NCBI GenBank assembly: GCA_000827495.1
Contig: KN817525.1
Span: 302,493 to 366,492 of the forward strand
Source: Hypholoma sublateritium FD-334 SS-4
Taxonomy: Eukaryota > Basidiomycota > Agaricomycetes > Agaricales > Strophariaceae
Length of the DNA: 64,000 bases
Reading direction: 5' to 3'
The position numbers and the translations under genes are program-made. Below are positions 1 to 9,097 of this stretch, piece after piece (the stretch's first letter is position 1; each line of letters opens with the position of its first letter). The notes below the pieces were generated by a model. That model had not been told where the DNA came from and ran no database searches. It saw only the letters and a program-made list of their open reading frames with translations.

Positions 1-776
1 CCATTCTTGGTAACATGTCACTCCTCAGGTATCGATCATCGGGCAGGTCGTGTCTGTACAGAAACAGACAACGAACTCGGTCTACGTGCTGGATGACGGC
101 ACAGGGAGCTTAGAAGCGCGACAATGGGTGGATTCAGAGGCAGAGGAATCAACGTCCGGAGGGATTGAGTATGTTTGTTGTCTGATTCACTTCCTACGAT
201 GCTTATTGATATCTTGCATCAGGGAATTGCGATATGTCAAAGTTAACGGCACTCTGAAGAGCTTTGGCAAGAAACGGTACATCAATGCCACCCAAATCCG
301 ACATATCACGGACCCGCATGAGATATACTTCCATATTCTGGAATCAATATACGTCACCCTGCTCGTAGAGCGCGGCCCAGTTAGTTTTCCTTCAAATAAT
401 AATTACACTATGTAACTGACGCAACATATTAAAGCCTTCAAACCCAGCTGGAGGCCATTCTGCTTATTCCGCTCAAAAGAACGCGCCTTCCGCAGCTGCT
501 AAAGACCAGTTCTCTCATCTTCCAGCACTGCAACGCTCCATCATCAAGTTTATCATGGACCAACCGCCCCGCGACGAGGGTGTACACGTTGCGCTCATCG
601 CCAAGGCTATTGCAGCCACGAGCGGCGAGGATGCTCATAATATCAGGTACACCAACATCTGTATCTCTTGATTACTTTCTGAGGCGTTCTCATTTAGCGA
701 TGCTCTGGACAAACTGATGGATGAGGGCCACGTCTTTACAACGATCGACGACTCCCACTTCAATGTCCCCTCTTAG
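1..776 (+). CDS. RPA2: Replication protein A 32 kDa subunit (RPA2), 3' part
   Basis: RPA2 is the middle subunit of the RPA complex, which binds single-stranded DNA in replication, repair and checkpoint signalling in the nucleus. The gene enters the window already open; an intron 3' site (tcag) precedes the first visible exon near position 29. Seen are the second half of the OB fold (SVYVLDDGTGSLEARQW, then LRYVKVNGTLKSFGKKRY and HEIYFHILE), a linker of Ser/Ala/Pro/Asn residues, and a C-terminal winged helix (LQRSIIKFIMDQPP, GVHVALIAKAI, LDKLMDEGHVFTTIDDSHF). The last exon ends at TAG 774-776. At least three short introns interrupt it. The N-terminal phospho-region and first OB strands lie outside the window. 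It looks like the canonical copy; a diverged second copy is at 6244-7424 on the other strand. Confidence 0.9.
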
Positions 777-942
777 TCCTTGTATATTTCCATTGCTTTC
801 GTCTACTTTTCCAGCTGCAGCCTTATCTACAAAATGTGTGACTGCTCGCAATATAGCATGTACATTTAACTTGTTTTATGTATTGTCGGCAGTGAGGTAT
901 GCTACCCCCATGATGCTCTGGAAGATCTCACCAACACCATGT

Positions 943-2097
943 TCAAGAATTGGCAGGAATCTGTACGAGAAAATCTGCAAGGCTGCGCGCTATGTAGCCA
1001 TGGACCTTGCTAGTTGGATGGATGTCGTCCACCCAGATTGTTCCCTGTTCGCATTTGAGATCTGCCTCTTCCAGCCCAAAACTTACTGGGTTGTCCAATA
1101 GCGTGTTGAAAAGTTCGAACGAGGAAAAAATGAACACGGAGCTGTCTGCGTGAGTTGCACTGAATTTCTTAGCGGCTTCGCGTAAATTGAGGTTCCACTG
1201 AGAAAATGTCTTTTCCATGCTCCCTGCCCGACTGGAGCCATGTGGGACTGATATTTCCAATTGATGTTGCTGAACATGAATGTGTAAAACTCGGAAGGCA
1301 CACCTGCAGGGCTGCGATGGATTGGCGGGAGATCGATGAACACGAAATTCCGTGCGCCGGTATTGTATACTTCTTCTTGAAGCTTGAAGAGCTCGTCCAA
1401 TATCCCGTCTTTAGCGCCGACCCTGTAGATCAACCAGAGATCAGGGTGCTTTGTCATTTGTACAGCGCATATAAACATATATAGTCCAGCAGGAAAAGCA
1501 CGCACGCGCAATCGTTTATGCCCACCCAAGTGACTAGCAAGTTGGTATGAGATGTGTTAGATTAGGAACCACAACGTGTGGTGCAGGAAAACGAGCTCAC
1601 TGAAGAGCGTGTCGTCGGCCGACCAACGCGCCGCCGCAGGATTCGTCCCCAGGCCCGGAACGTACACCGACCGTATCTGCCGCGCAACTCCCATAACGGT
1701 ATCACCGCCTTTCGCATAGTCGTTGACGAGAAGCGGGTGCTCGATCCACTCCGCACTTTGATCATCGGCGCTACCCGGCTGGTGGGGTTGCTTAGGGGGG
1801 GTGTATCGGGGCCCCGGACGGTAATTTGTAATGAGGTGCCCGACCCAATTGGGCAGATCCTCCTCGTTCCAGACGCCATTCCCTGGGAAGGGAGTACCGA
1901 GGGGCTCCGCGGCGGTGGGCTTTCTCGCGTCGTGGTTCAGAACATTCTCAACGGCGCAGTAGGAGGCGCCGCTTGTCGTAAGAAAGGGGCTAATTAGTGA
2001 AGTGATGATGCTAGTGCTGAGGCACTAACAAGACAACAAGGCGTCGAGTTGTAGCAAAACCTCTCCAGGTCGATCCGACGCTGCAAATGACAGACAT
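943..2097 (-). CDS. SGNH/GDSL esterase-like protein, copy A (GASY variant)
   Basis: Resembles fungal GDSL lipase/acetylesterases (CE16-like), which remove acyl groups from carbohydrates. Start ATG is 2097-2095. A 68-nt first exon (MSVICSVGSTWRGFATTRR) joins across a 58-nt intron (1972-2029) to give RRLVVFGASYCAVE. The usual GDS nucleophile motif reads G-A-S here: Ser is kept but the preceding Asp is Ala (codon 1965-1967). Block III is WVGINDC and the catalytic Asp/His pair is in WVDDIHPTSKVH near the C-terminus. No signal peptide is evident, so the product is probably intracellular. Exon layout matches copy B (2303-3489), including a first exon of identical length, so the two are tandem duplicates. 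Whether copy A is active is unclear. Family assignment is firm, substrate unknown. Confidence 0.82.
1972..2029 (-). other. Phase-2 intron splitting the GDSL motif, copy A
   Basis: The donor (GTTAGT, minus strand) follows the first two bases of a Phe codon and the acceptor is ACAAG. Splicing here is what restores FGASY; the unspliced frame stops soon after. Copy B has an intron at exactly the same codon and phase. Confidence 0.7.
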
Positions 2098-2161
2098 GGT
2101 GACCGGTGACTTCAAGAGCCAAGTTGCCCAAGTTGTCAATGACTGCTAGTGAACGCGTGTG

Positions 2162-2171
2162 CTATAAATAG
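2162..2171 (-). promoter_or_regulatory. TATA box of esterase copy A
   Basis: The minus strand reads CTATTTATAG about 65 nt upstream of the start codon at 2097. The same element, extended to ATCTATTTATAG, lies 74 nt upstream of copy B, so it was probably copied with the gene. Confidence 0.5.
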
Positions 2172-2302
2172 ATTAGGTATGCTCTGAACCGCAAAATGTA
2201 CAAAAAATTTCTTATTTCTTATTTGAAAGCAACTGCATGGCACGTATTACTACTACTAGGTACAGTAAAGATTGCTATATTTACAGTAACACAGTTCAGC
2301 AC

Positions 2303-3489
2303 TTAACTTTCTACCACCTGATTCGTTGTGGGTATCTCTGAAAGAAATTTTGCAAGGGCCTCTGCTATATGGTCATGAACTCTGCTGGTCGGATGAATAT
2401 GGTCAACCCAAACGGATCCTCCTCTGCGCTTTACGTCCCCTGCGTCAAAGCCATATGTAGTTGGATCATCCAGTATACTATGGAAAAGGTCGAACGAGGA
2501 AAAAACAAAGACTGAACTATCTGCATGTGTTGAGCTGAATGACTTGGCGGCTTCGCGCAAACTAATGTTCCACTGCAGGTATGCATTTGCAACATGCGCC
2601 TCTCGAGCCTTTCCAACTACGATACATAGAAATTGGTATCAGGGAGTATGTCAAATTGCTTGTATAATATAGCAGATGTACCTGCGGGGCTCCGCTCAAT
2701 CGGAGGTACATCGATAAACAAAAAGTTTCTTGCTCCTGTTTCGTATAACTTGTCTTGGACCTCAAAAAGAGTCGGGATGGTCGTATCGGACACCATAAAC
2801 CTGGACACGTTTGAAGTGCAGAGAGTTAGCATCGTCGATAATCAGTGCACTGAAAGACATACTTACGCGCAATCGTTTATGCCGACCCAGGTTACTGAAA
2901 ATACAGACACGTTTCCGATTGCACAGATTTAGTATTGAGCACAGAATCCTGTGTACGCACATACCGAAAAGCGTTCCTTCCGCCGTCCAGGGTGCTTTAG
3001 GTGTATTCTGTCCAAGGCCGGGGAGGTACATTGTCTCAACCTGCCGCACAACTCCGGAAACTTTATCACCGCCCATTGCATAGTCATTTACGAGGAGAGG
3101 GTTTTCAATCCAATCCTGACTCTGATCATCCCATCTGCCAGGTATGGATGGCTCCTCGGGAGGGATATACCTAGGTCCGGGACGGTGTTTCGTAATGAGA
3201 TGCCCAACCCAGTTGGGCTGATCGGGTTCATTCCAGAGACCATAATTCTCGGAACCTGGGTAGTACACTCCTAGTGGGTTCCCCGCGCTCGGCTTCGATT
3301 CATCGTGCTTGTTACTGTACTCCACGGAACTGTAAGAATCGCCGCTTCAAAGAGCAAAGATTGAGCAAGGAAGCATAGGTAAGTAATAAGTATTGCCGCA
3401 TTCAGACGGAAATTAACGAACAAGATGACAAGCCGCCGTATGGCGGAGAAACCCTTCCAAGTGGACGTGGCGCTATAGACGACGGACAT
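2303..3489 (-). CDS. SGNH/GDSL esterase-like protein, copy B (GDSY)
   Basis: Tandem paralogue of copy A with an intact GDSL motif. The start is ATG 3489-3487. A 68-nt first exon (MSVVYSATSTWKGFSAIRR) joins across a 77-nt intron (3345-3421) to give RRLVIFGDSYSSVEYSNKH. The next exon carries WNEPDQPNWVGHLITKHRP and NDYAMGGDKVSGVVRQ. Block III is WVGINDC, and the catalytic Asp-His pair is in WVDHIHPTSRVH. The later exon FVFSSFDLFHSIL closely matches copy A. The gene ends at 2303. No secretion signal is evident. It is divergent from the malic enzyme at 3673 with about 180 bp between starts. As in the family, Ser of GDSY should be the nucleophile and a serine hydrolase acting on an acyl ester is expected; the actual substrate cannot be read from the sequence. 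Confidence 0.85.
3345..3421 (-). other. Phase-2 intron splitting the GDSL motif, copy B
   Basis: Donor GTTCGT and acceptor TGAAG on the minus strand. It interrupts the Phe codon of FGDSY, as in copy A, but is 77 nt rather than 58 nt and its sequence has diverged. Confidence 0.7.
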
Positions 3490-3562
3490 GAATCTGAGGA
3501 GAACGTGCGCGAGGTAACTGCAAAAAGGATGAATTTCTAAATTTGGCCACTCTAGACCCCTT

Positions 3563-3572
3563 CTATAAATAG
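3563..3572 (-). promoter_or_regulatory. TATA box of esterase copy B
   Basis: CTATTTATAG on the minus strand, 74 nt upstream of the start at 3489. It lies in the short divergent spacer shared with the malic enzyme gene. Confidence 0.5.
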
Positions 3573-3672
3573 ATCTATGTTTTGAATGCCGCGGCATTGT
3601 GGATCTTATCTCAAAAGCTACAATGACGCTGTTATTTAAGGGCGAGCAACGACATGTGAGCGTCGCAATCCA

Positions 3673-5998
3673 ATGGACGACCTTCACTCACACAAGCCAG
3701 CAGAACTCATAGCTCCCCTGCGCATTTCACTGCGTGGGCATGCTCTCCTTACCTCCCCTCGATTCAACAAGGGCACTGGGTTTCCTCTGGCTGAGCGTAA
3801 AGCCTTAGGCCTCGAAGGCCGTCTGCCAACCAAGGTCAATACCCTTGAGCAGCAGTGCACTAGGGCCTACGATCAGCTACTGCAAAGAGACCTACCGATC
3901 CGCAAGAACACGTTCTTGCAAAGCTTGAAGGACCAGAACTGGACTTTGTATTACGCCTTGCTGGCGCGACATTTACGAGAACTCATACCCATCATCTATA
4001 CCCCAACAGAGGTGAGCATTTCCTCGTAATCATGACTTTTACTAATCAATTTAACATAGGCAGAAGCTATCTCGTCGTATTCTCATCTTTTCAGAAGAAG
4101 CGAAGGTCTTTTCCTCGCATTTCCGCACCAAGATATGATGGAAGAAAGCTTTCTCGAACAAACGCGGGGAAGGGAGATCGACCTGATTGTTGTTACCGAC
4201 GCAGAGGCCATCCTTGGTATCGGAGATCAGGGTGTCGGAGTGAGTATATCTCCTTGATTGACAATAGTTGTTGAATACTGAACAATATTCTGTTATCCTC
4301 AGGGCATAGGCGTATGAATGTACTCCATCTTGAAATTAACTCCACGCTGACAACGTCACCCAGATATCGACAGCTAAATCAGCCATATATACGTGAGTGG
4401 AGTGGTCTTTTGAGATCTCCATCTTATTGTTTTGCTAGCCTTATTGGAGGATTGGATCCTTCCCGATCTCTGGCGGTAACACTGGACGTCGGCACTAATA
4501 ACGAAGAACTCTTGAATGACCCTTTATATGTTGTAAGTCTACTCCATGCGTAATACCTATATGACATATATAAGTACGATGTTAAAGCATTAACTTTGTT
4601 TTTTAAGGGGTGGCCTGAGAAGCGCGTTAGAGGGGAGGCGTACGATAGCTTTGTGGACAAGTCCGTCTATTGCCTGCTACTTGATGAATTTCCTTTTCAT
4701 ATCTCACCTTTTTCCTAGATTCGTCCAGCTCGTACGCAAACATTATCCACACAGTCTTCTTCACTTTGAAGATTTTGGAGTTACGAACGCACACCGCCTC
4801 CTGGGTCGCTACCGCGAGACTCATGCTGTCTTCAACGACGACATGTATGCTGTTATCTTCTATGACCGCAATCACCTGTCAATTAACATTGCGGTACCAC
4901 AGACAAGGAACAGGTGCTGTAACCCTTGCCTGCGTTATGTCCGCCATTCGGGTGTCCAGCGAGGGCCGCACTATCGTATTGGACGGTGATTCAGACCACC
5001 AAACCGTCCGCAAGCGACTCTCCGACCAACGCGTAATCATCTTCGGCGCGGGGTCCGCAGGCCTGGGCATCGCGGTCCAGCTCCGCGACGCGATGGTCGC
5101 CGAGGATGGCATTGAGCCGGAGCAGGCAAACAAGGCATTCTGGCTGATCGATCGCGAGGGGCTGCTGTACGACAACGGGCTGAGCGAAGAGTCTCTGCAG
5201 AAGGACCATAGACGCGCCTTTTATCGCCCGTCCACGGAAGAGTGGGGCGCCAATTCCGCCCAGGAAGGCACCAATAAAGGTGTCTCGCTGCTCGAGGTAG
5301 TGAAGCACATCCGGCCGACAGTCTTGATCGGATGCTCGACTGCTGCGGGTGCGTTCACGCAGGACGTCATAGAGGCTGTAGCCGATGGCTTGCACGAGGG
5401 AGAGCACCCCATTATCCTCCCGCTTTCCAACCCCAGCCGGCTGGTAGAGGCTACACCCGAGAATATTATCAAGTGGACAAACGGACGCGCACTAGTCGCC
5501 ACAGGGAGTCCGTTCGAGACCGTGAAGAAAGCTGTTAACGGGAAGGATATCGAGTTTGTGTGAGTGCCGGTCAAGTTACCTGGAATCGCTCTGACCTGCC
5601 GGCCTTCTCGCCTTAGCATTGGAGAGTGCAACAATGCACTGATATACCCTGGGATCGGATTTGGCGCGATCCTCGCCCAGTCCCGCAGTGTTACGGACAC
5701 GATGCTCATCGCGGGTGCGCGGCGCCTCGCAGCGCTCTCCCCTGCCATCAACGATCTTGACGGCGCGTACAACGGCTCTGCGCTCCTGCCGGACTTCGGC
5801 GATGCCCCGGGTGTCAACTTCGAGGTGGCAGTGGCGGTGGCGGAGCAGGCGATCAAGGAGGGCAGTGCAGGCCAGCAGTGGCTCAGCGGAGAGGCAGGTT
5901 GGGGCTTGGAGGATGTCAGACAGCGGGCAGGCGAAAAGGTGTGGGTGCCTGTGTATGCAGACTTCATCTACGACAAACAAGGAGTTGGTGATCTGTAG
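3673..5998 (+). CDS. Malic enzyme (NAD(P)-dependent, decarboxylating)
   Basis: Oxidatively decarboxylates L-malate to pyruvate, supplying NAD(P)H. The start ATG at 3673 gives [20 protein letters not shown]. Family landmarks in order: [27 protein letters not shown] joined by an intron to [64 protein letters not shown] and VFNDDMQGTGAV (catalytic and metal site); then the Rossmann motif [14 protein letters not shown]. An intron at about 5561-5616 joins EFV to [16 protein letters not shown]. At roughly 565 residues it is a normal length. Five or more short introns are used. No strong mitochondrial presequence is apparent, so a cytosolic form is plausible. Cofactor preference is not decidable by eye. 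Confidence 0.93.
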
Positions 5999-6243
5999 TC
6001 TGTAGATTGTAATATGTAGAACTTCTTACCGTGTTCGTCGAGATACTTATATGTCATCTGATTGGTGCCAGTCCACTCTGCTTCTGGTGGCATGCACGTT
6101 TGCCCCAGGCTGTGAACACAGAAAAGTGGATGTTGTCACTCTCTTGCAGAATTGATTGTGTAGGGGGAAAAAGTAGAGAATAATGTACACAGATTTAAAT
6201 GAGAATCACTAGGTAGAAAATTTAAGCCATTGGCAAACGACAA

Positions 6244-7424
6244 CTAAGAGATGCAACGATAATATTCATTACTGGGAGATGCTTGCAAAATTCCTCGAGT
6301 CACAAGGCTGTCGAATACCTCACTTTCGAGAATTGTGAGGACAGAGCTTTGAGCCAAAAATTCAATTGCGCACCTAAGCTCCGTGGATGTGAGTTCAGGA
6401 TTAAGCTCCTTAATATCGGGAATAAAATCTGCGACATGGACTCCTGTTTCGATGTTCTCATCGGTTGACTTGTCATCGATGCAGTTTACAATGTCGCGCT
6501 CGAGTGGGGTCAACGTTGAGTGATCAAGCGTGTGGAGTGGGGGAGATGCTGTGACAAGCCTAGAAGAGCTGGCTCCCGGTTGGCTATAGGTCGTATTTTC
6601 CAAGTGATTATTAGTGGGAGAGAAACCTTGATCCAGGATAGAGGTTTTCTGGGCGAGATCTTGGCTTAAGGTATTTACTTCGTTGACCACAGAAAGTTCT
6701 CGCAGTATGTGTTGAGGCTGGTCGCTATTAGATATTTATTTTTTCACGAAATAATGTCCAGTAAACTCACAGGGAGTCCCTTATCCAGTGCTACTGTTTC
6801 GAAGATGACGCCCAAAGTGTGGAAATATACTTCATAGGGACCATCGATGGGCACGATTTGAGTTATTCTCAAATTCCTTGAAGTTTTGAACACGCTTAGC
6901 TCTCCAGTTACACGTGCATATGCAAAGGGCCTTGAATACTTTGGTCAATAACAGAGTGCAATAACGTTGCAAGAAAATTATTCCTACGAAAACTGCGGTT
7001 CATCCGTCTCATCGCCGTTCACGCTCCAGAAGTGACCATTGATCCTTCCTGTGCCGTCGTCCAACCCGTAGGTTACTTTGATGCCTGATCCAGCATCTTC
7101 GTGAAATATATTGGCCACAAGCATGACCTGGTGATCTCCACAAACTGGTGCGATACATAGCCACTGTGTGTACGTACCCGTCTGATTTCATGCCCGTCAA
7201 TTTCGAAGGGTGCATTTAGGTTACCAGTCTCGGTCGCTCTGAGGAGTTGTCTGATTGTGACTCTACGGAGAGCCTCCGCTGCATTTGGACTGGAGTTCTG
7301 CAAATGTTACTCAGTAAGGGCGACCTGGAAAATTGCCTATAATGCGTACCTGAGCATATTGAGACGATGATAAGGACCCGCCTTGGACACTAGAGAAAGA
7401 AAATGATTGGCTGAGAGGGGCCAT
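6244..7424 (-). CDS. RPA2-like protein, divergent paralogue
   Basis: A second RPA32-type single-stranded DNA-binding subunit. Start ATG 7424-7422 gives a Ser/Gln-rich head (MAPLSQSFSFSSVQGGSLSS), then an intron and NSSPNAAEALRRVTIRQLL, as in RPA2 N-termini. The OB fold follows: QVMLVANIFHEDAGSGIKV, YGLDDGTGRINGHFW, FAYARVTGELSVFKTSRNL, QIVPIDGPYEVYFHTLGV. A Ser/Pro/Thr-rich linker leads to a winged helix (LERDIVNCIDDKS, TGVHVADFI, LRCAIEFLAQSSVLTILES). The stop is at 6244-6246. It aligns domain for domain with the RPA2 at 1-776 but is clearly diverged, for example RQW has become GHFW. It could be an alternative RPA32, perhaps stage-specific. That is inference. Confidence 0.8.
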
Positions 7425-7740
7425 GAGAGAGGGCTGTATAAAAAGAGGCAAGGAAGGAAAAGGTATTCAAGAAACTGTTCGATTAGATTTCAGTTACAAC
7501 ACCAGGGCACAGGGCCTTCGACTCCGGCGCCTAACACTTGGCCCCAGGTAGCTTGCCAAAAGGGCGTAATTAGTGAGAGTTTCTCAGAGAACGCCTTGGA
7601 TAGCGTATATGTACTCCGGGAAGACGGATATCCTGAACCGAGAACAGACCAAGTTAATCAAGATATAGTCAAGATTCAAGGCCAGGGTTTGTCGCGGGCA
7701 ATAGCAAGTTCAGTCTTCGCGTACCAGCGCGTACTACCGC

Positions 7741-8211
7741 ATGGGGCGCGGTACTCGTGACCCGCAACTGATCACGTTTCAGACACGCGAAGAATCGGAG
7801 AAGGCTGGAGCACTGAGCGAGGCTCGAGCGCGAGGAGCGCTTATTTCTCTTCAGTGTCTCAACATTTTTTTGTTACTTTCCTTCGTCACTCCCGGAAGGT
7901 GAATAATGTGCACCCTATGTCCTCTATAATCTTATGGGAACTTCAATCCACAGGCTATGCAATACCTTCTATCACGGTTTGCTACTGTTCAAGTTTGTCT
8001 GCGATATAGCTAGTACTCAGACGTATATCTTAGAGGCATTGATCCTTTCCTTGGGGTTTTCACAGGGGTGTTGGCGTTTTATCTCCACGAGACGCACCCC
8101 AGAACTGCAAGGCCCGAGGAAGAAAAACTGATCGAATTAGTGAGGTGGAAATATCGGAAGTACCAAGATACCCGCCAGAAGGAGCTGTCAGCATTGGACA
8201 AGGCGAGCTGA
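7741..8211 (+). CDS. Small unrecognised protein with two hydrophobic segments
   Basis: A three-exon model of about 120 residues that I built from open frames and splice sites. ATG 7741 gives MGRGTRDPQLITFQTREESE and a charged Ala/Arg helix, then the hydrophobic stretch ALISLQCLNIFLLLSFV. An intron (gtgaat to tccacag) leads to LCNTFYHGLLLFKFVCDIA. A second intron (gtactc to tttcacag) leads to RVLAFYLHETHPRTARP and a charged C-terminal helix (EEEKLIELVRWKYRKYQ). The stop is TGA 8209-8211. Hydrophobic segments followed by a basic tail suggest a small membrane protein. I do not recognise the family. The frame upstream from 7407 is probably untranslated or shadow. Reality of the gene is likely, exact model less so. 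Confidence 0.5.
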
Positions 8212-8399
8212 TAGCATTGTGCTCTATAGTTTCATTGTGTGTATATCTTCATGCCTGTACATACCCTACTTTGAATAACAATTTGCTGAATTCATAGAAT
8301 TTAGCATGCTTATTGAGTAACGCACCCGCAATCGAACACAACTTCAAGTAGCATGGATATGACGGAAAGATGACAGATATATAAGCTCTGGCCTTCATT

Positions 8400-8945
8400 T
8401 CATACATCTGCCCGTATGAGATCATACAGCAGCGACATTACACCCTCGAATACGCTGCGTTCTTCCTCTGCCGCATCGATTTCTGGGGTCTGTGACTTCG
8501 CCAGAGCCAGGCCGACCACAACACTTCGCCGTAAACTTTCCAAACCGTGCTTCGATTCTTCTGTCCAAATAATGGTGGAGATTTGTGAGGCATAAAGAGA
8601 ATGTAGGATTTGCAAGTGTGAGGAAGGAGCACTGCCTAGCAGAGGCGTCAATTCAATCGCCGGTGATGGTTCCGGCAAGACTATGTGGGATTGGGACGCG
8701 CTACTTGTCGGCGGCAAGAGAGAAGCTGTTGCAGGAAGTGTTGCTTGTATCTGCCCATTCAACAGGAATGTTTTCGAGAGTGAGTAGGGAAGCAATATGT
8801 GTTCATGCTTGTGGCGCACCAGATTGCCCACTTTACCCATCTGAGTTATGAGAACAAGAATCCGGTCTGCAAATGACTGCATAAAAACCTGTGTCTCCCT
8901 TCCGCTCAACTCTCGCCTCGCCTGGCGAGGAGTGAAAGCAGCCAT
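8400..8945 (-). CDS. Proteasome assembly chaperone 3-like (PSMG3/PAC3)
   Basis: PAC3-type chaperones help assemble the 20S proteasome alpha ring. The motif block TQVFMQSFADRILVLITQMGKVGNLV matches the PSMG3 core beta strands, and the C-terminal half (LLGSAPSSHLQILHSLYASQ, then HGLESLRRSVVVGLAL) matches the family's second half. Start chosen at ATG 8945-8943 (MAAFTPRQARRELSGRETQV). The frame is open 39 codons further upstream but has no upstream ATG at its edge. About 180 residues, slightly longer than animal PSMG3 because of an Ala/Ser/Pro-rich insert in the middle. Apparently intronless. Divergent from the MED16-like gene with about 150 bp between starts. Confidence 0.75.
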   Translation of the reverse strand: MAAFTPRQARRELSGRETQVFMQSFADRILVLITQMGKVGNLVRHKHEHILLPYSLSKTFLLNGQIQATLPATASLLPPTSSASQSHIVLPEPSPAIELTPLLGSAPSSHLQILHSLYASQISTIIWTEESKHGLESLRRSVVVGLALAKSQTPEIDAAEEERSVFEGVMSLLYDLIRADV

Positions 8946-9097
8946 TAATGGAGGAGAATGAGCATTAGATAGTAAAGTCGTGATCTGAGTGCCACCTTGA
9001 TTGAACATCGTGGGAATATGCTGTAATTCACTCCTGACCTCTTGGCGCAACTCGTACTTCAACCCCGTCCTGCCCAGGGCACTTTCCTGGTCATATT

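Noticed and set aside
1578..1997. Long plus-strand open frame
   Set aside because: It is the antisense shadow of esterase copy A, whose spliced minus-strand product carries real catalytic motifs.
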